NCBI RefSeq assembly: GCF_037038585.1
Contig: NC_092524.1
Coordinates: 67,816,552 to 67,880,551 of the forward strand
Source of the DNA: Patagioenas fasciata
Lineage: Eukaryota; Chordata; Aves; Columbiformes; Columbidae
Reading direction: 5' to 3'
DNA length: 64,000 bases
Below, piece by piece: positions 10,015-22,088 of the stretch (its first letter is position 1; every line of letters starts with the position of its first letter). The translations under genes were made by a program, and so were the position numbers. The notes beneath the pieces are model-generated. The model saw only the letters and a program-made list of their open reading frames with translations, had not been told where the DNA came from and did no database searches.

Positions 10015-13000
10015 ATGTCAGGATTATCACTGGGGCTTTCAGCAAAATCCCTGCTATGAGTACAAAGAGGGGCAGCAACGCAAAGCCACTTGCAAATGAG
10101 CTCGCCTGGGTGCTGTGCTGATGAACAGAAGCAACAGCAGAAATGCCATTATTAGTCCCCGAGTGCTCGGCAGAGTTAATGAGCCCGTGCAGGGGTCGGC
10201 TGTGTGCCGTACCTGAGCTGGGCTGGGGAGCTGAGCCGTGCCCTGGCAACACGGGGGGGTCCCAGGGCTGTGTTTTAGGAGCATGCAGAGGGTGATAAAA
10301 CCAGCACAGCTTCAACCGGTGAGGCAGGCATGGACTGGAGGGTTTGGAGGGGTGTGGGTATTGCAGAAGTGGGACAAGCAGTGCTGCGCGTTGTGTGACG
10401 CTGTGCCCCGGGGAGACAGGAGGCAGCGGGAGCTTGGAGGGACCAGGATGAAGGATGCTGGTGGTGGGGGATGCTCAGCTCTGCCTGAGAGAAGGATGCG
10501 AGGGGAGCGTGGCCACGGCAAAACCACCCTGAGCTGCCTTGTACTTCTCCCGTCATGGGAACCACAATATTGCATTAATGCTTTATAAAACAACAGTCCA
10601 GAAATGGGTAAAACTGACTGTTTTTTGCTTTGTTTTCCCCCCCAGTTAATCTGAATATTTCCAGCAAGCTGGGAGCCTCCAGATGGTTGAATCATAAAGT
10701 CCTCTTGGTGCTGTTTGGGATGGGCCCTTGCAGGGAGGTTTGCGGGCTCTCAGCCACATTTGGGATTTTGGAAAGGGTCATGTGAGGGAAGTGTGAGAGG
10801 CTGCCTCGGGGGGAAAGGGTGTTTGTTCCACAGCAGGAACAGATCTAGGAATAATTTCCCTATTTCTTTTCCCTAGGCATTTTGGTTTTGTTAGTCAGAT
10901 GAAGCTTGCAGATTTGTTAATTCATTGGACTGGAACATGCTTAACCATGTGATGAGGGTGTTTGGATAAAGCATTTCGGAGGCTGCGCTCTTTGGGCACA
11001 AAAGGGTTTGCTGAAGCTCATGTGGGGTCACAGTGACCTAATTATGATTTAAGAGTAACATGAATTTTGTAAAGGGGTTGGGTTTCAGATAAAGGAAGAA
11101 GGTACTTGGGATGTGCTGTAAGATGTAGAACATAGCGTTAAATGAGTATGTAAATTAGATGGCTCTCATTATAAAAGGGCAAGTTGGAGGAACAGTTCCT
11201 CAGAGCTTTCCCCAGAATGATGCCTTTGACTTCTGCCACTCGTCTTATTACGGCAGGACGAGGAGGCTGGGTGGGCAGGAGGGATAATGAATCGCTGATA
11301 ATGCTGCGTGTTGGGAAAAAACATGGCTTTGATGCTGGCAATAAAGAGCGATCATTTCACCTCCGTGCTGGTAAATCTGTGCACCATCACAAGGTTTAGC
11401 CCAGCTGCTCAGGAACACAGCAAACCCACCATCAGGCCCTGGGGGGCTGAGGCTTGTTCGAAAGTCAAGGTCAATGTAGAGTTGGTGGAGGCTTTTGGCA
11501 GGTCCTGTGCCTTGTGTCCTGCTGGGGCTGACGTGGGCAGGTGAGTCTCTCCTGGGTGTATTTATGGTCAAACCCAAGGCTGCGTGGGAGGTTCATCTCA
11601 GTACCTCCCAAAGTTCTCCCCAGGTGCACCCCAGTGTCCAGGTGGAGAACAAGAGCCGTCTCCCTGCGCTTGGCAAAGTCCTTGGGATGAAGCAGCTGTC
11701 TTTGTCCTGCCTAAAATAATCTTGAGTATTAAACCTCAAGTCCTAGACCTTCCCAGCCTGATGATATCACTTCAGAGGCAAAAGATGATTCCCCTTGACC
11801 TTCCTACTTGATGGAACAACTGTGTTTCAGCTCAGCCTAGTGCAAAGGCTGCGGGGCTGTAAGCAAAAACCCATTTATTTGTTTTAAATGCCAGCAGTTG
11901 GACAACCAGAGATGTCCAACACATTTAGAAGCAGGTTAGAGCGATTTTCACATGCAGGGGATAGTTTTCACTGTGTAAGGTGTTTTTTGTTACCAGTCCT
12001 GCAACTGAAGATGAAAAGCCTGTTTCTCATGAGCTGTGTTCCCGGCTTTGGTGGTCACCTCCTTTGGTTTATCAGAACCACGTTAACATGAGAAAAGCAT
12101 TGGGGTGAGTGAAGTGGACCTGTCTTTATGGGATCTGTGCTGGATCCCTCAAGTGAGGCTGCAAAGTATTTCCTGAACTCTTCTGCTCTCCTGGAAGAGA
12201 TATTAGGCTTTGAGACACATCTCCAGCCAGATGTCCCCAGGTGATGTGGATGTTCGTGATACTCCCGGATAAGTTTTCTCTGGGACAAGGAGACTGATGC
12301 CCTGAGCATCTGTGAGTAGATCAGGCCCAAAGCGTTTTCCTTTTGGACTCATATTCCTGTGGACCAGAAATGGAAAGCTGTCCCATGCATTCTCCACGTT
12401 GCTTTTCCTCATCTCTCTTGCACCTTTGATCGTGACTGTGGATTTTTCAGGGCCAGGACTACCCCTCACAGTGTGTCTGTGCAGGTTTAGGCACTGGGGT
12501 CCCAGTGTTGGTTACATCCTTCAGCAGGAATCAAAATCCCCTTGAGCTGGAAACTACATGAATAAACCCTTAAATAGCAGCAGACCCTACGCTGCCTTCT
12601 TGACTACTGACTACAGCAATTAGCAGCCCTGTAATTGTCACTGTAATTGTAGGGGACTTGGAAATGCTGAGCCCTGCCAGAAATACAACTTAATCTTTTC
12701 TGAGATGTTGCTTTTGGGGGCTGATCATGGGGATTTGCTCTTCTCCTGGTGACAGGGGACCAACCCTGAACCCAGCACCGTCGGGGAGGGTCCAGGGGTT
12801 GCTGCATCCTCCCGCACGTAACTAAGAGCCCAGGTAAGGGCAGCACGTAAGCTTGTTACAGGAGCTTATTCGCCAGATGGACGAACCATTCCTAGGTAGA
12901 TCTTATTTTTCATTAATATGCCATTAGCCTTATTTGTGTGCCCTGCTCAGCTCCCTGGATCTTGTTCCTTTTCCCCCGTCTGGCGGAGAGATTGTGTTTC

Positions 13001-13356
13001 CAGCTCAGCCTGTCCTTGGCATCGCGTTGCCATCGCTCCTCACCTCCCCAGCTGAAAACAAGAGGTGAGGGAGTTCAGATTGCCTGGCTATGGCTGTGCC
13101 AGCCAGCCTGGGGCTCCAGAGAGGTCCCAAATGTGGTTATGGTCCCAAGGCTAGGTGGAAAGGCACTGGTCGCTGTGCAAGAGCATGGCTCTGCCGTTCC
13201 CTCCCTGGTTGTGGCTGTGACAAACCAAGGTGATGTGGCATGGGGTCAGAGGGACACAGGCTCCATTGCCAAACACCTCCTTTCTTCTCCCGCAACTGAA
13301 ATTAGGAGGTGACAAGCAGAGGGCATAAAACCGTCATTAAAATGAATTAACCATGT
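10015..13356. other. Unique intergenic sequence
   Basis: About 3.3 kb without a recognised exon, RNA gene or mobile element. Composition varies from GC-rich (10200-10560) to AT-rich (10860-11160). Confidence 0.5.
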
Positions 13357-14066
13357 CATCCAGAGAGATGGTAGATGCCCCATCCCTGGAAACATTCAAG
13401 GTTTGTTGTGGTTTAACCCAGCAGGCTGCTGAACACCACGCAGCTGTTCGCTCACTCTGCCCGTGGTGGGATGGGGATTGAGATAAAACCAGTATTAACA
13501 GGAGAGAAAAGGGAGAGAAAATTATAATAATAATAATAATAATAATGTTGATGATGATAAAAGAATATACGAAACAAATGATGCACTATACAATCAATCA
13601 CTCTCCACCCACTGACCAATGCCCAGCCCATCCCCAAGCAGCAGCCCCCTGGTTAACTTTCCCCCTAGTTTATATACTGAGCATGATGTCATATGGTATG
13701 GAATATCCCTCTGGTCATTTGGGGGCAGCTGTCCCACCTGTGGCCCCTCCCAGCTTCTTGTGCACCCCCAGCCTCCTTGCTGGCAGAGCAGAATGAGAAG
13801 CTGAAAAGTCCCTGACTTGCTGTAAGTGCTGCTCAGCAACAGCTTAAAACATCAGTGTGTTATCAACACTGTTCTCACCCTAAATCCAAAACACAGCACT
13901 ACACCAGTTACTAGGAAGAAAATTAACTCTATCCCAGCTGAAACTGAGGTTGGATGGGACTCTGAGCAACCTGAGCTGGTGAAGATGTCCCTGCTCATGG
14001 CAGGGGTGGCACTGGATGAGCTTTGAAGGTCCCTTCAACCCAAAGCATTCTGTGATTCTACGATTT
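13357..14066 (+). mobile_element. CR1 3' fragment split by an LTR insertion
   Basis: Two CR1 pieces read continuously once the LTR at 13404-13946 is set aside. 13357-13403 holds GATGCCCCATCCCTGGAAAC, and 13947-14066 holds GGTTGGATGGGACTCTGAGC through GGTCCCTTCAACCC to TTCTGTGATTCTACGA. The CR1 must therefore predate the LTR. Confidence 0.88.
13404..13946 (-). mobile_element. Solo LTR, avian ERVL-type, nested in CR1
   Basis: The plus-strand edge TGTTGTGGTTTAACCC is the reverse complement of the 3' end of a widespread avian ERVL-class LTR that I recognise from memory. The other edge (ATCCCAGCTGAAACTG) matches its 5' end with the last few bases decayed. On the minus strand a TATA-like TATATAAA (13669-13676) sits in the expected internal position. 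A (TAA)n run lies at about 13523-13547. No retroviral coding sequence adjoins it, so it is a solo LTR. AGGTT at 13399-13403 and 13947-13951 may be the 5-bp target-site duplication, but the CR1 itself could supply part of this. Confidence 0.85.
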
Positions 14067-14689
14067 GTCTGCAAGAGACGGCAAAGGTTTCTATACATTC
14101 TCCAGGTGTGCTCTCCTGGCATTACAAAGAAAACAAATACATGGAGCTCGGAGCCCTTGGAAGGGTATTTCTGAGCTTTGTGGAGTGTCGGTGTGGGGAC
14201 AGGGGGGTTACACAAACCACCTTGACCTGCAGTGCAGGGGAGGGCGATCTGGGGCTGGGAACCTGCTGGCTCCATCTGTAGCATCTATCAAACTCCTCTG
14301 GAAAATGAAAAGCCTGGCAAAATCCCTCCTCCTGTCTCATTCTTCCTTAAACGTCTTCTGTCAGTACATTTTGTTCTCCATTTTCCTTGGTACGTAATGA
14401 AGTGGGAGATTTTATAATGATTCACAGTGTTCTGCCGAGCAGCTTCGAGCAGCAACCAGGGAGTCTGTTAAATAGGCATCCAGCCCGGAATATTTTGTAC
14501 ACTATCTAAATGCAGTGTTGTAATTAAAAGACATGCTTGAAATAAATGACAGAGGGCTTGGGGTTTGTGTTTTTTTCCCCTCCTTTTTTTTTAATCCCCA
14601 AGGGAGGTGGAAAGCGGGGTTGAAGTTGCTCTGAAGTATCAAAAGGCACAACAAGCATATTTGAACAAATAGTATCCAACAACGCGGGC

Positions 14690-15000
14690 TGATGCAATTA
14701 CTTTAAAATGCTAGATGTTCGGTTATCACCCAGGGAACTTTCTGTCTGATTAAAAATAATTATTGCTGGCATTAAATCTGTTTAGAATTACTCGGCACAA
14801 TTCATCTCCTATCGCACGCCGCTACCATATGCCTGGTTTGTTGAGTGGAAAAACGTCTCTCTCGTTCAGATAAATAATGCTTTGTAAATATTTAGAGATG
14901 AATGTTCTGGATCAGTGAGCGGCTATTTTTTTCTGACAATAAATATGTGCAAATGAGCTTGGTTTTGGCGGCAGCTCAGTTTGAGGCAGGCAGTATATGG
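14690..15000. promoter_or_regulatory. Candidate enhancer, homeodomain-motif cluster
   Basis: Unique AT-rich sequence dense in TAAT/ATTA cores: CTGATTAAAAATAATTATTG near 14747 and GCATTAAATC near 14769. It also has TAAATATTTA near 14885 and an octamer-like ATGTGCAAATGAG near 14945. It resembles vertebrate developmental enhancers, but conservation is untested. Confidence 0.3.
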
Positions 15001-15939
15001 GGCCAGATTAATCCCTATGTAACACCATAAAGGGCCATGCCAAGATGACTTACCATGGGGACGGCAGAAGGGACGTTTCTGCTGCCGAGTAATTGGGGAG
15101 GAAGCAACTCTATTAAGATTTTAGGTCTATTAAGAGGAATATCTGCAATGCCTTCCAGCCAGCTGTGGTCACAGGTACCTGGATGTGTGGCAAATGCCAT
15201 GAATTCCCCTCGTTCCCGCTGTCAAAGTCCCAGGAGGAGCGTGGAGATGGGCACAAAAGCTGAGTCCTGCATCATGTCTGGATCTGACCCTGCTCTCCAA
15301 AACCTGGAACAGGGGGCTCCTCGAGGAGGAGGACACACAAACATCCTGGTATGTCCCGCTGCATCACTGCCAGCAGCATCACGGGGCTGGATGGGACCAC
15401 AAGGTACGGCTCCCGAAGCTGTGTGATGGCAAGGGAGCTGACGCTTTGCATCTTTCCCCTTTTGCACATCAAAAGTGCTGCGAAGAAACCGCTCAGCTTG
15501 GTGCCAAAGAACATATTTGCCGAACACATCTAACCACCAGTGCAGCTGCTCTGGCTGGGCCTCGGTGATTCACGGAAAGGGAATACAGCGAGGGCTGTCA
15601 GGGGTGCACTGAGTATTTAAAGAAACACGGTTTGCACATCAGTGCTTTGTGCGGAGGCTTTAAACAGGATGAAATCTCTCCCACCACCAGGTTTTGTAAG
15701 AGATGAAAGTTCAGCTGGACACATCCCTCTGCTCCTGAGGTGCCTCCCAAGGAGCTGTTGTCTCAGATGGCACATCCGAAAGACCAATTTCTTTCCCTTG
15801 GGATAGGCATAGGAGATGAAAGCCCCAAACTTGCCAGTCATCTTCACTGAGGTCTTGCCACCTCCTCATGTCTGTCTCCTCTTCCTTCCAGGTAAATTAA
15901 ACCCAGCAGGAGATCTCAGTCCTGCCTGACTCGGGCTGA

Positions 15940-16180
15940 CTGTCTCAGCAAACACTCCTTGGATGTATATTTGCTTTGCATTCGATTAAAACATGAAGGC
16001 AAACAATGGGCATTAATGAATTCATTCGTTTGTGATGACAATACGTTTTCGAGTCCTCCAATTGATTTGCCGAGCAAGCTGATAAAAAGAGCAAACCTTG
16101 CATTATTTACCGCCGCGCGTATAAATGCGATGTCTGAAACAACGGAGCTTGTTTGCTTTTTAAAATTCAAATGAGGATGA
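15940..16180. promoter_or_regulatory. Candidate enhancer / conserved noncoding element
   Basis: A unique block with GCATTAATGAATTCATTCG (near 16010), CCAATTGATTTG and CCGCCGCGCGTATAAATGCG (near 16110). It mixes CpGs with homeobox-type cores and has no repeat similarity. Open frames through it are short and lack recognisable protein content. Functional status is inferred only. Confidence 0.3.
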
Positions 16181-17667
16181 CAATAATCTCCTCTCCAGGA
16201 GGCTGGCAGTCCTCTGCAGGAGAGGTTTTACACACCTCTCTCCAAAAGATCTCATGGCTTGAGGCCAACCTGGAGGACCTGGTGTGACTCCTATTTCCCC
16301 GAGCTTCAAGGGCTGCACAAGCGCGTACGGGGCAGGCGCGGGGTCAAGCTGGGAAAACTCGAAACCGGAGCAAAAAGGCTGTTGACAGTCAGCTGAGTAA
16401 TCAGCTCCACATGGTTAATTAGACATAGTTCCTAATCAAAGTCATTCTTTACCGTGGAAAGCAGGGACACCAGGCTGCTCCAGCCCTTGTTGGGTGCACG
16501 GCTTGGCTTTGCCATGTGTCCGGGTGATGCAAAGAGGCAGGATGGGGGGGGAGGAGAGCAATGTGGCTTCTCTGGGTGCCTGAAGGTAGAATAAAAACCC
16601 CAAAAATTAAGAAAGAGGAGGCACTGGGAGGGTCAGTGTCACCTCTGGTGCTCCATGGTCTCCTCTGCACCATTGTGTGCGACAGCAGCTGCAGGATGGG
16701 GGGAGATGAGCAGTGGGAGCCTGGCTGACTGTGGTTGGATCAAAATCCCCTTGTGCAGGTTAATAATTAAAAAAACCCAGAATTAAAAAAAAAAAGAGGA
16801 TTAAATAAATTCCCTTCCTTCTGGAATATCCAACAGCCTCCACACTGCCCTGAGAGCAGAGGGAGCAAACCCATCCTCTGCTTTCTGCTCCAAAACGCAA
16901 CAGCCTTGACCAAAGAGAAGGTTACAAAAGCCAGTCAAAGCCCTGATTTAAACCAGCTTGTTTAAATATTTTTGCGCTCCCTGTGGTTGGATTCCAGGCT
17001 TTTACTCCCTGATTACTTTAGCCTGGAAAAAAAAAGCGATACGTCAGAGGGCAAAAAGGCCTAATTCATTGATGAGGACATGGCACTGCTGAGCACAGGG
17101 TGCTACAGTCTCCCCAGGAATGCTTTCAGGTCTTAAAATGCCCTGTAGTAAATAAAAACAATGAAAGGTTGCCAAGGAGCTGGGGAGATAATTTTGCCCG
17201 ATGTAATGAGTTACAGGATGCTGTTTGCATGAGGAGTGTTGGGGTGATAATCCCTGGTTGCAATTAGTGATCAGCTGCAGTTGCTAATGAACCGCTCTTT
17301 CAAATTATTTTTGTTCAGGGCCCCAAAGGGACTTTGGGATTCATGGGCACCCCCTCCCCACACACCCACAGCGAGGGGTCGGGAGGACCCTTCTCATCTT
17401 GCTTCTCCCTCTGAGGTGTTGGCTTTGTGGGCATGGGGAGCACTGGGTCTGTGCTGGCTCCAGGGCCAGCTCCAGCTTCACCAACAGATTGTTTATGGTC
17501 ATTGCTGGCTTCTTGCTGCAGCTCCTGGGGTCTTCAGGGCATCTGGTGCTGTGGAGATACTCAGTGAGCAAGAATCTCCTGGTGCCCTCGCCTTGATGTC
17601 CAGATCATTTTGTTTTTCCTGCAGGCTGGGACATGGTTGTAGGAACCCCCTCCAAAGCCCCAGATTG

Positions 17668-18206
17668 TCCTCCCTCTCTACTCTGCCTTGGTGAGGCAAA
17701 ATCTGAAGTATCTGTGTCCAGGTCTGGGCTCCCCAGTATAAGGAGGACAAGGAATTACTGGAGAGAGTCCATGGGAGGGACACAAAGATGCTGAGGGGTC
17801 TGGAGCATCTTTGTGATGAGGAGACACTGAGAGAGCTGGGGCTGTTCAGCTGGAGAAGAGAAGCTGAGAGGGATCTGATCAATGGGATCAATATCTCAGG
17901 GTGGGTGTCAGAGGATGGACCAGACTGTTCAGTGGTGCCCAACGCCAGGGTGAGGGGCACCGGGCACAGACTGAAACACAGGAGGCTCCATGTGAACATG
18001 AGCAGAAACTTCTTTGCTGGGAGGTGCCAGAGCCTGGCCCAGGCTGCCCAGAGCGGGTGTGGAGTCTCCTTCTCTGAGACATTCAAACCCACCTGGACCC
18101 ACCTGTGTGATCTGCTCTGGGACCCTGCGTGAGCAGGGGGGTTGGACTGGGGGATCTACAGAGGTCCCTTCAACCCAACCACCCTGTGATTCTGTGATTC
18201 TGTGAC
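17668..18206 (+). mobile_element. CR1 LINE 3' fragment (subfamily B)
   Basis: The longest subfamily-B copy. It starts in decayed ORF2 C-terminal sequence (CTCTACTCTGCCTTGGTGAG) and ends in the CR1 terminal octamer array (GTGATTCTGTGATTCTGTGA). The central ~400 bases match 3922-4334 nearly base for base. Confidence 0.95.
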
Positions 18207-20794
18207 TTGAATGTTCAGTGAAGAGACTGGGGAGATGTCCCTACATCTGATGGGCACTTATGTCCTTCTTTTTCACTGGTGACATCATGCCTGGCTGAAA
18301 GCCCACCATGGCCACAAGCACCTCTCCGGAGCCACGGACCAGGCACAAGACGTGTGTTTTTTTTTTTGTGGAAGATGATTTTTAGGAGGAAGGAGGCAGC
18401 TGACAGCTCTGTGTGCTCTTTCCGAAGAAAGATAAACAAGGGTGCCCCAAATAACTCCGTTCTTGCTGGCAAGGGGTATTTTTAACTAGCAACATGACAC
18501 AAAAATAACACAGACGGCTGGAAAAAAAAAGGAACGGCTGCTTTGCTGGGAGGTGGGTTTGCTGCATTTCATGGGTAAATCAAGAAGCGACTTCTCTTCA
18601 GCCCTTTCCCAGCTCTCCCACAGAAATGCTGGTCCCAGGAGGTGCTACCCATGGTGTTTACATGAACATGGTGGATGTTGTTAAATGGCTGCTATAAAGT
18701 AATCAAGGTTGAAAGGTCAGGCTTGAGTAAAAGCAACTTCCAGGGGCCTGCTTTTACACCCTGGCCATGCCCTAAACCAAGAAAGAATTGCTCAGCTTTA
18801 TGGGTCTGTTCATCCAGAGATATTTTGGACATCTGGATGCTCTGGCTAATGCTGTCAGAAGGCATAAAACATAGATCTGATGCTGCGCCATGCCAAGAAA
18901 TGACCTCTTCTTGCAGCATGCCTGCAGCCTGCCTTCCCCATCAGCAGAGCCAAGACTCCCCCAGACCACACTGGGAGTGGGGCTGAGCCTGCCCAGGGCA
19001 GGGAGATGGCCCTGGCACGTCCTTTAGGGTGACCGGGGGTTTCTGGCTGTGATGAGAGCCTTCATGGCTCTGGGGTAATTTATATACATGCCTGTCAGCT
19101 GGCTTTTCCCTTAGTAAAGAGCAGGAAATGAGCTGGGGTAAGGATGGGATGTGCTGCACGTGGGGGAAGTTTTGGAAAGAGGCTTAGACCCCCTGGGCTA
19201 CGCGATGCATGGGGAGGCTGCCAGAGATCTCATATATTCAGCTGGAAAAGCAGGCAGGTCCCCATGCAGGTACATGCACACACATGCATATAGGAATTTA
19301 AGCCTCCTCTCGTGCTTGTCAGAGCTTCATTTGGGGAGAGCAGTGAGGAAAAAGAGCAGTTATGGAGGAAAATCGTGACCTGTGATCATATAGCAGCCCC
19401 ATGCTGGGGGAAAATCAGGGCTCCGGTCTCGCCGGCCCCTCTCCGTGTTGCTGTGATGTGAGTCAGCTGCTTCCCTCTGCCTTCCCCTCCGGGATGAGTA
19501 ATTCAGCCGTGATAACCTTTAACGAGTCCTGGGGACTGTCACAGCTTCAGATTTAAATGCAGCTTTATGTTTTATTAGCAGAGCCCGGGATGGAGACAAA
19601 GGACCAGGGTAGGAAATGTGGAGATGTCTGCTGGGGGTTGAAGGAGCCCCCTGCCCAAGAAATAGATTCAGTTCCTATAGCAGCATCTGCATTCAGTGCG
19701 GAGGGAGCCCTGTAATTCAGCATTGCTGAAACTGCAGCAACTTCCAGTAAATCTTATTTGTCTTTTAATGCTTCAAATCTCCAGCAGCCCTGACAGCCCT
19801 TGCCGCAGCATTGCAGCACCTGGAGCGAGCCTTTGCCTGGCTGCAGCCTGTCCCTGGAGCAACCCGGCGGCAGCAATTTGGTCAGAGGGTGTGCACCAAA
19901 ATGTACATTTCTGACTCAAAACTGGTCCCTTGGTTTGCTTAGGCTGTGGAGTCCTTGCAATGCAGGTTGATTTCTGGCTCCTTTTAGTTGGAGAGGTGAG
20001 TCCTGGCCTGTGAATGGGACATTTTGCATTTCTGGGGTGGAAATAAAGACTCCAGGCATGATGGGCTGAGTCTGGTGGGTGCGGAGATTTGCTCAGGTGG
20101 GTCCTGCACCACAGGTGAGGGTATTGAAACTCATGCCAAGGCCTCTTCCTTTTCAACTTGCACATAAAGTATCTATGCCACATTAACTGATGTGCCATAA
20201 TTGCACTCAGGTTGGTGAATCCGCGAGGCAAGCAATTTATGTCAAGATTTCCCCCTGTCTTGCAAATTATAATGTACTATATTGTCATTATAGGATAATG
20301 ATTATGTCTAATAAGTAGAAGTTTTGGGTTCTGGCAGGTCTTTAAATTTTACTACAGTGATTTCTTTGCCTGTTTAGGGGCACGGAGGGGGTAGCGAAGT
20401 CATGCGGACAGAGAGGGCTGTGTGGCTGCCCAAAAGCAGACAGATAGCTTTTGGAGGTCAGGATGAAAGGAGCTGTTGTGTGTGCACGTCTGCTGCCTGG
20501 CATGGGAAGGGCTCGGTGGTCAGCAGGGCTCATCATGTGTCAGCTCTGAGCACAGTTGCTGCCCTTTAATTTTGGGGCCAAGGGGTTTGTTTGATCCCCT
20601 GGGGCAATGTTCAGCCCTGTGCTGGCCATCTTCTAGACCAGGAGTGCACTGGGCTTTGAAGTCATGGGGTTTTGCAGTTGTGTGTGACCGTTCAAGGCAG
20701 TGCAAGTCCTTTGTTGTGGTCCTGTCTCTGTACAAGGGGCCTAGAAAGATGGTGGTGATGCACATGGTGAAAAGGCAGATGCAAAGAGAGCAGG
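18207..20794. other. Unique intergenic sequence
   Basis: About 2.6 kb with no recognised gene or transposon. Confidence 0.5.
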
Positions 20795-21031
20795 ATCATA
20801 GAATCATAGGATGTCCTGAGTTGGAAGGGACCCACAAGAATCATTGAGTCCAGCTCCTCTCCCTGCACAGGACACCCCACAGTTCACACCATGTGTCTGA
20901 GGGTGTTGTCCATTCTCTTCTTGAACACTGTCAGGTTGGGGCCGTGACACCTCCCTGGGAGCCTGTTCAGTGTCCAGCACCTCTGGGTGAAGAACCTTTT
21001 CCTAATGTCCAATCTAAACCTCCCCTGGCAT
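20795..21031 (-). mobile_element. CR1 LINE 3' fragment (another subfamily)
   Basis: Minus-strand CR1 starting at the terminal octamers (ATCATAGAATCATAGGATGT on +). It runs through TTGGAAGGGACCCACAAGAA and GAAGAACCTTTTCCTAATGT before similarity fades near CCTGGCA. It is a different, older-looking subfamily from A and B. Confidence 0.92.
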
Positions 21032-22088
21032 ATCCATTTTAAAACCACTCCTGCTCCTTGGTGGCGCATGTGCTGGCCGTGTTGTGCCTCTCTCACATGT
21101 TATAGGTCCTGCGCCATAAGGGATGGTCCCCAAAGATGATGGTCGCACATGGGTCATGTTGCTTGGCCAGTGCCTGAGTGACTCCTCAGCACCTCTCGCT
21201 GCCCACAAGCTGTCCGGGTTAGGGAGAACAATGCAGATGCTACCTGATACAGTAAAATAAAGCCTTTTGGGTACCTGAGCAACAGGTTGCCCACAGCTTC
21301 TTACCTAACTCAATTCCTCCACTACCTGCAAAAAAGCCCCGAATAGGTTATTTAAAAGTAAAGTTCATTTTTTGTGGGTACTGAGCAGTTTTAGAATATG
21401 AAATCTCAAAACCCCAATGCCAAATTAAAAAAAAACAACAACAACAACAACAAAGGAATGCTTTCTGTAATCTGCTGATTTTTTTAGTGCCAGTCTCAGG
21501 ATTTTGAGGGGCTTGGTCTGTACTTGAACAATTGCAGTTGATAAGGCTGGATTTGAAGGACTATTATCTGTATATTAAATTTCTGGTACTCAGTTATGTG
21601 TCACCTGTATGAAAATTGAAGCCACCTTCTCCCTCAGATCTCCTGTTAATAGTGTTAATTTGCACTTGTTAATGGGTTATGTCATTTAAGGACAAATCCC
21701 TGTGTTTGAAGCATTCCCAATCACTTCAAGTCACTCATCAGTGCTAAGGACTGTCTTGCCTTTGCAGAAGGAGACAACTGGAAAAAATAGGGGTCTCCAG
21801 AGCCAAACTATAGGTGGATGTCTCCATCTCAAAGAAAGGGTTATGTATGTGGACGTTTGAGTGCCCAAGAAACCAGGGATCTGTGGATGCTTGTGAAGAA
21901 GCAACATGTCTTTGGGAGGAACAGCCCTCAAACCCCACAGTGTTGGGGTAAAGAGCTGGGACAAGGGATCAAGTTAGTCATGCCCCGTTTGGCAGCTGAT
22001 GCTGTGGCTGGGATTTCTTCTCTGGAGATGTTGTCTCCTGGGCTTTTCCTCCTGCTGTCTCGCTGATAGTTTGCTAGGCTCCTTGAGC
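21032..22088. other. Unique intergenic sequence
   Basis: No gene recognised. A short (CAA)n microsatellite with a leading A-run lies at 21427-21454. Confidence 0.5.
21427..21454. repeat. (CAA)n microsatellite
   Basis: An A-run followed by six to seven ACA/CAA units. Confidence 0.85.

Larger units (their letters stand above)
14067..17667. other. Unique intergenic sequence with two AT-rich candidate elements
   Basis: No gene is recognised. Two blocks (14690-15000 and 15940-16180) stand out and are listed separately. The rest is ordinary intergenic sequence, with a short A-run at 16770-16795. Confidence 0.5.

Noticed and set aside
17499..18132. Open frames of 197 and 114 codons
   Set aside because: They read through CR1 3'UTR. 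The same frames recur at 3921-4427 and 27921-28427 because the element recurs.
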